Of a stretch of 20,665 nucleotides of DNA, positions 14,627 through 20,665 are shown piece by piece. Positions within the stretch are counted from its first letter, which is position 1. Each line of letters begins with the position of its first letter. The stretch is from NCBI GenBank assembly GCA_017553815.1, contig JAFZJT010000087.1:1-20665 (forward strand), in the 5' to 3' direction. This DNA comes from Clostridia bacterium (GTDB lineage: Bacteria > Bacillota_A > Clostridia > Christensenellales > CAG-138). Below the pieces are notes generated by a model. The model saw only the letters and a list, made by a program, of their open reading frames with translations, was not told the origin of the DNA and made no database searches. The position numbers and the translations under genes are program-made.

Positions 14627-17600
14627 TTAAAACTCGGTGATAAGGCCGAGAGCATAGCGAAGGATCTGAACCGCGTCGCCGATGGTGACGGAGCCGTCGA
14701 AGTTTACGTCGCCCGCGAGCAGGCCGTCGCCGGTCAGGGTATGGAGACCGAGGCTATGGCGCATTGCGAGCACCGCGTCGGCAACCTGAACGGTGCCGTT
14801 GAGGTCGCAGTCGCCGAGGAGGAACGAGGGCTCGGGCGGATTGACGTAATCCACTCGAATGTCGTCGAGCCATGCGGTGTCCTCATTGCTGCTGACGGAA
14901 ACATCCTTCTCGTAGACCCACTTGAAGGTGTAGGTTCCGTTCGAGGTCACGTTATAGGTATAATTCGTCCAGTTCACGTTGCCGTTGATATTGCTGATCT
15001 CGCTGTTGTTGACGTAGAACTTCAGCTTATCGTAGTTGGTCTCGCTGCTGACCGACCAGGTGAACACGAGCTTATCGCCCGCTTCGAGAGTCAGCGCTTC
15101 GCTGGTCACGGTCGAGCTCGAGGAGTTGACGTTCTGGTTGGTGCTCTTCGCACAGACCCTGTTGTCCTTGAATTCGACAACCCAAGGATAGCTTCCGGTG
15201 GAAGTGAAGCTGATATTGCTGCCCTCGGCGTTCAGCGCCTCGCTGAGGCTCGGATAGTCGTTTACAACGATCGTTGCGGTCGCGGTGTAGACCTGATTGG
15301 TGTTGCGGTCGGTCGCCGTTGCGGTAACGGTTGTGGTACCCTCGTTCACACCGGTTACGGTCGCCTTGAGAAGGCCGCCGACGACGGTGGCGATATTCTC
15401 GTTCGCGCTCGTCCAAACAACGTCGAAGCTGTTTGCATCCGCAGGCTCACGAATGAGGTTGAGCGTTCCGAAGAAGCCCTCGTATACCTCGAGACTGTTG
15501 GTCTCGAAGCTGATGCCCTCGAGCGCAACGGGGTCAAGCGAACCGCCCTCGCCCTCGGTTATCGTGGCGATAATGCTGTTGCCCGCGTAGTCGCCGAGCT
15601 TGAGGTAAACGGTCTCGCGGTTGCCGACGTTGAAGTCGAGCAGAGTAGTTGCGCCGCGCTGGCGCTCCTCAACGCTCTGGGAGGCGATGAGCTGGGTGCA
15701 TGCCGCATTGGAGTAGATGCCCGCGAACGCGACGTAATGGTTGTCGGAAACGTAGAGCGCAAGCTGACCGTTCTGCATATTCCAGTATACGACCTCGGGC
15801 TCCTGAATGTCGATCGTGACGGGGATCTCCCAAACGGCGTTCTCGTTTGCGGCGGGATCGAACTCATCCCAGCTCTGCATAAAGCCGGTCATGCGCAGGA
15901 TGACGCTCGTGCCGTTGGCAAGGCCGCCGCCGCTCCAAGCGTCGATGGCGCTCTCTTCGTATGCGCCGACGGGCTCGACCTGCGTGAGCCAGCCGTTTTC
16001 AACGCCCTTGACCATCAAAGGAATGTCCTTGACGTAGAGCTGCGCGCCGGTCTGAGCGTTGAGCACCTCATAGCGGAAGTTCTCTACGCTGCGGACAAGA
16101 TATGTCTGAACGTCGTCGATAGCGTCCATAACGCCGTCGTTGTTCGGGCTGATGGAGGCACGGTCGAAGTAGAAATCGGTGGTGGTGCCGAAGGGGTTGA
16201 CTCCGAGGAGCTTGCCGCCCGCCTTCGCGGTGTTCACGCCCCACTCCGCAGGAAGCGTGTTGGTGTGGAGATACTGATCGTAGTAGTATTCACGGTCAAA
16301 TACCGCCGCCTTTTCCCAATCGCCGTAGAAGCCGAGATACGGAACCGAGAGATCGACGGTGCCGTCGAGCATGATGAAGCCCTCGATATAGGTGCCATTG
16401 GGGAAGCGCTCGTTGAGATACGAAGCATAGGGGGTGACGTTGATGGTGACGTTGACTGTGCTCCTTCCGTTAGCGGGAACAGTGACAGTACTCGGCTTGG
16501 TCACGGTCACGTTGTTGGTGATGTTCAGCGCGCTGTCGGTCATGCAGTAGAGCGACTGACCGCCGATGGTCCTCTGCTGGGTGTTCTCGGTGAGAACATA
16601 TGCGTTCACGGTGTAGGTGAGGGCAGTGTTGCCGAAGTTTACAACATCGAAGCTGAGGTTGAAGATGCCGGTGTAGCCGTCATCGTCGCCAAGCTCGATC
16701 TTCGGGCGAACCTGACCGGGAACCTCGATATACGCCTTGGTATTGATCGCGGCGGTGAGGTCGGCCTGACCCGCGCCCTGAGCGCGCACGGTGTAGGGCG
16801 TGCCGTTGGACTTGGAGGGAACGGCGGTGCTCATAAGAAGCGTGTTGACCATGCGCATCTTCTGAGTTTCATTGAGGTTCGGGAAGTTGGCATTCACGTA
16901 CTGATTAACAAGAACCATGCCGCCCGCGATATGCGGGGTCGCCATGCTGGTGCCGCTCTTGGTGCTGTAGTTGCTGCCGGAATAGTTCGAGTCGGTCGCC
17001 GCGTTGATGTTGTCGCCCGGCGCCATTATCTCGGGCTTGATCCTGAGATCGGAGGTGGTTCCCCTGCTGCTGAAATAGGTTACGGAAGCCGCAGCGCTGT
17101 CGGAGCTTGCCGCAACGGAGAGCGAACCGGGGTTGGTTCCCGGGGTCGAGGTAAGGCCGTTGTCGATATTGAGAGTGGGGGTGTAGCCCGAATAGTTGTT
17201 GCCGCCGCCGGTGGTTCCGCTGTTGCCGGATGCAACGGCGACGTTTACGCCGTGCTGTGCGAGCAACGCGTAAACGGTGTCCATATCCTCATCCTCCTCG
17301 GTGAAACCGCAGTCCGCACCGAGGCTCATATTCAGCGCATCCACCTCAAGGTATGCGCAGTCCTCGAGAGCCGCCATGATCGTGGACCACTCGGCTCCTC
17401 CGCCCTGAAATACCTGCATGGCAATTATCTGAGCGTTGTACGCAACGCCCCTTGCGGTGCTGTCGTTGCCGGCGCAGATCGAGCTGACGTGAGTGCCGTG
17501 GTCGTTGTTCGCGTCCGAATGGCTGACGTCAAGATTGCCGGAATTATAATTGAAGGTGTACGGGATCTTTGCACTGTAGTAGAGCTGACTGCCGGTGAGG

Positions 17601-18289
17601 GTGCCTGAAAAGCTCTGCTCGGCGCAGAGATCGTACTGATCGAGGATGGTCTGAAGGTTCGCCGCGGTGAAGTGCGGGGATTCGGGCGCTGTCGCGAAGT
17701 TCGGATGGTTCTTCTTGATGCCTGTGTCGATGACCGCGATGGTCTGGCCCTGGCCGGTGTAGCCAAGCGCCCACATATCGTCCGCATTTATCCAGCCGAC
17801 GGAGGTGGAGAGCCTGTCGTCCTCGCCCTCGGGCTTAACGTCCTCGGGCACCTCGAATACGTTGCTGCGGTAGCAGTTCGCAACGCCGGTGATGGACTTG
17901 ATCTCGTCGATCAAGCGGTACTCGCCGTGGAACGAGAAGCCGTTGAAAAGAAGGGTGTACTGATAGTCTACCTTGAAGCTGTCATCCTTGACCAGCTTGG
18001 AAGCGATGGCGGAGATGACCTTGTCCTGCTTCTGCTTGAGTTCGGAGCTCAACGAAGCGGAGCGGGTGTCCGAAACGCTCATGCGTGCGAGAACGGGCTC
18101 GTCCTCGAGCTTGACGATGATGGAAACTATCTCGTTCGGATCGGTTTTCACCGGACGGGAGGCTTCCTCGGCTTCGGGCGCATTCGTCTTCGCGTTCACT
18201 TCGGTCGTGGACGCTTTGAAAGCAAATGCGGAGAACGCCATGGCCGCGATAAGAGCTATCGCGAGCATACGTTTTAAGGTTTGTTTCAT
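14627..18289 (-). CDS. Secreted subtilisin-like serine protease (S8) with C-terminal dockerin
   Basis: 1220 residues. There is a signal peptide (1-~27) and an I9-like propeptide (~52-150, VSIIVKLEDEPVL). The S8 domain has catalytic D188 (AVIDTGI), H264 (DHGTHVSSI), oxyanion N356 (ASGNSG) and S448 (SGTSMATPH). Beta domains of the lactocepin/C5a-peptidase kind follow, with SISPNNDGVMD near 730. Then come a Big_2-like Ig domain (~965-1050, LEGISFETNSLEVYEG), a module SLSEALNAEGS...STGSYPWVV (~1012-1155) homologous to one in the metalloprotease at 1-5101, and a type I dockerin at ~1158-1217 with two calcium loops (GDCDLNGTVQVADA, GDVNFDGSVTIGDA). It should work outside the cell, attached to a cohesin partner. 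The start is ATG 18289 with GGAGG five bases upstream. The gene is monocistronic and divergent from the VanW-family gene. Confidence 0.95.
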   Translation of the reverse strand: MKQTLKRMLAIALIAAMAFSAFAFKASTTEVNAKTNAPEAEEASRPVKTDPNEIVSIIVKLEDEPVLARMSVSDTRSASLSSELKQKQDKVISAIASKLVKDDSFKVDYQYTLLFNGFSFHGEYRLIDEIKSITGVANCYRSNVFEVPEDVKPEGEDDRLSTSVGWINADDMWALGYTGQGQTIAVIDTGIKKNHPNFATAPESPHFTAANLQTILDQYDLCAEQSFSGTLTGSQLYYSAKIPYTFNYNSGNLDVSHSDANNDHGTHVSSICAGNDSTARGVAYNAQIIAMQVFQGGGAEWSTIMAALEDCAYLEVDALNMSLGADCGFTEEDEDMDTVYALLAQHGVNVAVASGNSGTTGGGNNYSGYTPTLNIDNGLTSTPGTNPGSLSVAASSDSAAASVTYFSSRGTTSDLRIKPEIMAPGDNINAATDSNYSGSNYSTKSGTSMATPHIAGGMVLVNQYVNANFPNLNETQKMRMVNTLLMSTAVPSKSNGTPYTVRAQGAGQADLTAAINTKAYIEVPGQVRPKIELGDDDGYTGIFNLSFDVVNFGNTALTYTVNAYVLTENTQQRTIGGQSLYCMTDSALNITNNVTVTKPSTVTVPANGRSTVNVTINVTPYASYLNERFPNGTYIEGFIMLDGTVDLSVPYLGFYGDWEKAAVFDREYYYDQYLHTNTLPAEWGVNTAKAGGKLLGVNPFGTTTDFYFDRASISPNNDGVMDAIDDVQTYLVRSVENFRYEVLNAQTGAQLYVKDIPLMVKGVENGWLTQVEPVGAYEESAIDAWSGGGLANGTSVILRMTGFMQSWDEFDPAANENAVWEIPVTIDIQEPEVVYWNMQNGQLALYVSDNHYVAFAGIYSNAACTQLIASQSVEERQRGATTLLDFNVGNRETVYLKLGDYAGNSIIATITEGEGGSLDPVALEGISFETNSLEVYEGFFGTLNLIREPADANSFDVVWTSANENIATVVGGLLKATVTGVNEGTTTVTATATDRNTNQVYTATATIVVNDYPSLSEALNAEGSNISFTSTGSYPWVVEFKDNRVCAKSTNQNVNSSSSTVTSEALTLEAGDKLVFTWSVSSETNYDKLKFYVNNSEISNINGNVNWTNYTYNVTSNGTYTFKWVYEKDVSVSSNEDTAWLDDIRVDYVNPPEPSFLLGDCDLNGTVQVADAVLAMRHSLGLHTLTGDGLLAGDVNFDGSVTIGDAVQILRYALGLITEF

Positions 18290-18386
18290 GTTTTTCCTCC
18301 GATTCTTTTATTATCTCCATCCGCAGAGCGGATCGAAATCGTATTGTAAACGGTATATTCGGCAAATCTCTAAATCCGTTTCTTCG

Positions 18387-18415
18387 ATTATATCATATTT
18401 TTGCGCCGTATTCAA
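18387..18415 (-). promoter_or_regulatory. Subtilase promoter
   Basis: On the minus strand TTGAAT (18415-18410), a 17-bp spacer and TATAAT (18392-18387). The ~90-nt leader contains a short hairpin, ATCCGC-AGA-GCGGAT (18319-18333), upstream of the ribosome site. No TGTTCC repeats occur here, so this protease does not appear to share the metalloprotease operator. No clear plus-strand promoter for the VanW gene was found in 18290-18452. Confidence 0.75.
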
Positions 18416-18452
18416 CAGAATAAGGAGTAAATCGATCAACAAGGAGCGAAAT

Positions 18453-19943
18453 GTGAACGGCAACAAGAATAATGAACACAGCTTTAGCGAACTAAGCGCC
18501 CTAAGCAGTCGCGATTCCGGCTTTGAGGGCGGCATAACCGACAGGCTCATCCTGTCCACCATTGCGGCGTTTATGCTGTTTTGCCTTGCTGCAGCCCTTT
18601 TCTTCTCATGCAGGGAGGAGAAAAAACCGACCGATATCGGCTCGAACGGTAAAAACGAGTCCACCGCGCTTCCGAGCGCAAAACAGACGGGCGGGCGAAG
18701 AGCGGATACATTTGAGAACGGAACGATAGTCTGCGGAGTGGATGTCGGCGGGCTCGATCCAGATGAAGCAAAGCTCATTTTAGCGGATGAGGTCGAGCGC
18801 ATGATCTCGAGTTATGAATGCGTGCTCCGCCACGGCGAAGAGCGCTTTGTGCTCGATAAAAGCGATCTCAAGCTTGAAACGAGCCTCGACGATGTGCTTA
18901 AAACCGCGTTCAAGAGCGGACGTGGTGAATATGCGGTGGAGGTGCGCCCTGCGGACGACCGAAGGCTTTATGACGCTGTTGAAGCCCTATCTAAGAGCGT
19001 GGATTCCCCGCCTAAGGCTGCGGAGCTTCTGAGCGCAACGGCGGCGGAGGGACTCGATATCACGGAGCTTGAGCGAAACTCAAGATTCGTCATCACTTCT
19101 CCAGTGGACGGCGAGACGGTGGATAGGGAGGAAACGGCGAGGCTCATACTCGGCGGCGTGCGGGAAGCGGAGCTTCCCGTCAAAACGGTCGCGGTGAGCA
19201 CGGATGCGCCGAAGCTCCCCATAAGAAGAGCGGTTTTCTCGACCTCATATAACAGCCCCGCGCTTTCGGCGTCGGGCAGGATCCACAACATCAAAAAAGC
19301 CTCGGCGCTTTTAAACTCGCGCTCGCTCGAGCCCGGCGAAACGCTCTCCTGCAACGCGGTTCTCGGCGAGAGAACGAAGGAAAACGGTTGGCAAACGGCA
19401 ACGGCATTCGCAAGCGGCGGGAAAAACACCGAGCAGCAGTACGGCGGCGGCATCTGTCAGGTCAGCACGACGCTGTATAACTGCGCGCTGATGGCGGGGC
19501 TTGAGATAACGGAGCGGATAGGGCATTCAAGAAAGGTGGCATACGTTGAGGGCGGGCGCGACGCTTCGCTGAGCTGGGGCAGCGCGGACCTCGTTATCAA
19601 AAACAGCACGGATGACGCGGTCTATATCTTTATGTGGACCGATGAAGAAAAGAAATGCCTCAACTGCGAGATCTACGGCGGCGCGTTCCCCGAGGAATAC
19701 GATGAGATAGCGATAATCTCAGAGCTTGTCGAAGTGACAGAGCCGAGCGAGCCCGAATTCATCATCGATGAATCTCTTGAAGAGGGTCAATGCGTTCGCA
19801 TAAGGGACGCTATACGCGGCAGGGTCTATCAAACCTATCTTGAGTACCGAAAGGACGGCGTTCCTCTTCATCGCGAGGAGGTTGCGAAGACGCCGTATCA
19901 GATGATACCCGCGCTTTATGCGGCGCCAAAGCCGAAGGAATGA
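18453..19943 (+). CDS. VanW-family membrane-anchored cell-wall protein
   Basis: 496 residues from GTG 18453 (AAGGAG seven bases before). The frame stays open far upstream, but that part is antisense to the subtilase gene. One membrane segment (31-52) puts the rest outside. A PG_binding_4-like region (~85-235, VDVGGLDPDEAKLIL) is followed by the VanW domain (~265-400: FSTSYNS, RIHNIKKASALLNSRSLEPGETLS, GGGICQVSTTLYNCALMAGLEI, RKVAYVEGGRDASLSWGSADL). A beta-rich G5-like tail follows (~420-496, GQCVRIRDAIRGRVYQTYLEYRKDG). VanW proteins are tied to peptidoglycan and glycopeptide-resistance clusters, but their reaction is unknown. No vanHAX genes are near, so this is probably a housekeeping wall protein. 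Confidence 0.92.
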   Translation: MNGNKNNEHSFSELSALSSRDSGFEGGITDRLILSTIAAFMLFCLAAALFFSCREEKKPTDIGSNGKNESTALPSAKQTGGRRADTFENGTIVCGVDVGGLDPDEAKLILADEVERMISSYECVLRHGEERFVLDKSDLKLETSLDDVLKTAFKSGRGEYAVEVRPADDRRLYDAVEALSKSVDSPPKAAELLSATAAEGLDITELERNSRFVITSPVDGETVDREETARLILGGVREAELPVKTVAVSTDAPKLPIRRAVFSTSYNSPALSASGRIHNIKKASALLNSRSLEPGETLSCNAVLGERTKENGWQTATAFASGGKNTEQQYGGGICQVSTTLYNCALMAGLEITERIGHSRKVAYVEGGRDASLSWGSADLVIKNSTDDAVYIFMWTDEEKKCLNCEIYGGAFPEEYDEIAIISELVEVTEPSEPEFIIDESLEEGQCVRIRDAIRGRVYQTYLEYRKDGVPLHREEVAKTPYQMIPALYAAPKPKE

Positions 19944-19958
19944 TTGAACGGCTGCTCC

Positions 19959-19980
19959 GAAGCGATATCTGCTTCTTTTT
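19959..19980 (+). terminator. Intrinsic terminator after the VanW-family gene
   Basis: GAAGC (19959-19963) and GCTTC (19971-19975), then TTTTT (19976-19980), 16 bases past the stop. The stem is short but well placed. Confidence 0.6.
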
Positions 19981-20025
19981 CCGTCTTTGCCTCGTTTGAT
20001 AGCTCGCATTTTAACGCCGTTTTCG

Positions 20026-20054
20026 TTGCGCAGCGGCTCCTATTATGTTATAAT
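20026..20054 (+). promoter_or_regulatory. Promoter of the 97-residue membrane protein gene
   Basis: TTGCGC (20026-20031), a 17-bp spacer and TATAAT (20049-20054). Transcription should start near 20061, directly before the hairpin at 20064-20087. Confidence 0.7.
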
Positions 20055-20063
20055 GGATTAAGG

Positions 20064-20087
20064 AAAACGAGCGTATGGTTCGTTTTT
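20064..20087 (+). terminator. Terminator-like hairpin at the very start of the small-gene transcript
   Basis: AAAACGA (20064-20070) pairs with TCGTTTT (20080-20086), one more T follows, and the loop is nine bases. It lies between the promoter and ATG 20118. The A/U-rich stem is weak as a terminator; it may be a 5' stability hairpin or attenuator. Confidence 0.35.
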
Positions 20088-20117
20088 CATCAAATTTTGA
20101 TATAGGAGTCCGAAGCT

Positions 20118-20411
20118 ATGGATATGTACGAGGAATATCGGAAGGCGGACGCAAAGAAAAAGCGGCGCAAAACCGTCCTGGTCTTTTGCGCCGTGCTCCT
20201 TGTTTTGATGCTTATCCCTATACGCCATAAATACAAGGACGGCGGAACGGTCGCGTGGAAATCGATCCTTTACTCCGTTTACGATATGCACGCCGATGCC
20301 GGCATCGAAGCGGAGACAGGAAAGAATCTGTATACCGTCGGCACGCGCATCGAGCTGCTCGGGTTTACGGTGCTTGACAACACGCACGATGCTCCCGACC
20401 CCGAAAAGTGA
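20118..20411 (+). CDS. Small single-pass membrane protein, function unknown
   Basis: 97 residues. A charged N-terminus (YRKADAKKKRRK) is followed by one membrane segment (~19-35), then an outside domain of ~60 residues: DGGTVAWKSILYSVYDMH...GTRIELLGFTVLDN. The DGGT...LY and GT.IE.LGF elements recur in small clostridial hypothetical proteins. No enzyme motif is present. AGGAG lies nine bases before ATG 20118. It has its own promoter and is separated from the VanW-family gene by a terminator, so it is not clearly linked to it in function. Confidence 0.85.
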   Translation: MDMYEEYRKADAKKKRRKTVLVFCAVLLVLMLIPIRHKYKDGGTVAWKSILYSVYDMHADAGIEAETGKNLYTVGTRIELLGFTVLDNTHDAPDPEK

Positions 20412-20454
20412 GCGCCTTCGATCGTTAGTGTAAAATAATTCTGGGAGAAATAGT

Positions 20455-20504
20455 GAAGCTTCGCCACCGCAGGAGGCTTCCGCCCCCGCGGGGGCGGCGG
20501 CGAA
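20455..20504. other. GC-rich palindromic hairpin element
   Basis: CCGCCCCCGCGGGGGCGG (20480-20497) is a perfect 18-bp palindrome. It is enclosed by TTCGCC (20459-20464) and GGCGAA (20499-20504), with GAAGC/GCTTC as an alternative pairing on the left. A run of A, not T, follows on the plus strand, so it is not a normal terminator. It may be a dispersed hairpin repeat. Confidence 0.6.
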
Positions 20505-20526
20505 AAAAACGGAGCGGCGCCTTTCG

Positions 20527-20535
20527 TGGTATAAT
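20527..20535 (+). promoter_or_regulatory. Extended -10 promoter candidate for the gene at the right edge
   Basis: TGGTATAAT is an extended -10 (TATAAT 20530-20535) without a good -35. It is the only promoter-like signal between 20412 and the GTG at 20573. Confidence 0.45.
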
Positions 20536-20572
20536 TTGTTTGCCAACAAAACCGGAACGAGAGGCGCGCCCC

Positions 20573-20665
20573 GTGAAAAACATTCTAACACACGCAGCAA
20601 TCGAATTGGTAGAGGTAATTGCAAAGACTAATGAAGAAAACGGTCTTTCAAATATCGGGCAAACA
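20573..20665 (+). CDS. Start of an unrecognised gene, cut by the right window edge
   Basis: From GTG 20573 the frame is open for 31 codons to the edge (MKNILTHAAIELVEVIAK..., then TNEENGLSNIGQT). A GAGAGG ribosome-site candidate lies ~9 bases upstream, and an extended -10 lies 37 bases before the GTG. Its codons are AT-richer than the genes to the left. The visible part is too short to place in a family. Confidence 0.45.
   Translation, partial: MKNILTHAAIELVEVIAKTNEENGLSNIGQT

Noticed and set aside
14741..17608. Plus-strand open frame of 955 codons
   Set aside because: It is antisense to the subtilase. It arises from codon bias of the real gene and has no start signal or family features.
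17973..18452. Upstream extension of the VanW-family frame
   Set aside because: It is antisense to the subtilase start and its promoter region. GTG 18453 has a good ribosome site and gives a normal cytoplasmic tail plus membrane segment.

Overview
The window looks like chromosomal DNA from an uncultured member of the Clostridia (Bacillota), probably from a gut or rumen lineage. The clues are AGGAGG-type ribosome binding sites, sigma-A-like TTGNNN-N17-TATAAT promoters, dockerin-bearing secreted proteases, a VanW-family wall protein and a LytS-type sensor kinase. GC content is moderate to high except in one AT-rich gene. The taxonomy is inferred from gene content only.

Left part (1-7735, all minus strand). 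A very large secreted protein fills 1-5101 and runs off the left edge. It has a signal peptide, an HEYQH zinc-protease core (M30/hyicolysin-like), seven related beta-type repeats, a cleaved-adhesin/choice-of-anchor-J-like domain, and the first residues of a dockerin. Upstream lies a 447-bp gene-free region. It holds four direct copies of TGTTCC (minus strand) spaced exactly 11 bp apart, just upstream of an extended -10 that would transcribe the protease gene with a ~345-nt leader. Behind this sits a two-component operon: a LytS/YehU-like kinase (6335-7669) and a response regulator (5549-6322) whose output domain resembles SARP winged helices. SARP proteins are known to bind direct repeats with 11-bp pitch. 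The best candidate for a new system here is therefore a phospho-switchable SARP-type regulator controlling the neighbouring dockerin protease.

Middle part (7740-11580, plus strand). This is a worn accessory stretch. It contains a WYL regulator broken by an internal deletion and frameshift (7935-8823), an intact alpha/beta hydrolase (8851-9603), a 17-bp echo of the WYL 3' end, an AT-rich gene of unknown function bounded by 11-bp direct repeats (9676-10368), and an rtcB RNA ligase gene carrying a one-base frameshift (10396-11528). A bidirectional terminator closes it.

DNA-damage and editing section (11807-14524). A LexA/CI-like XRE-S24 repressor (minus) faces a Y-family DNA polymerase (plus) across 211 bp. 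That gap carries two good promoters and paired CTCT...AGAG inverted repeats placed at the polymerase promoter, which is the layout of a damage-induced mutagenic polymerase switch. Convergent to it is tadA (tRNA adenosine deaminase), whose promoter position predicts a nearly leaderless mRNA.

Right part (14627-20665). A 1220-residue secreted subtilase (minus) ends in a complete dockerin. It shares a ~140-residue module with the metalloprotease at the left end, so the two are probably parts of the same extracellular set. Divergent from it are a VanW-family membrane-anchored wall protein, a 97-residue membrane protein, and the start of an unrecognised gene cut by the right edge. No tRNA, rRNA, CRISPR array or intact insertion sequence was seen.
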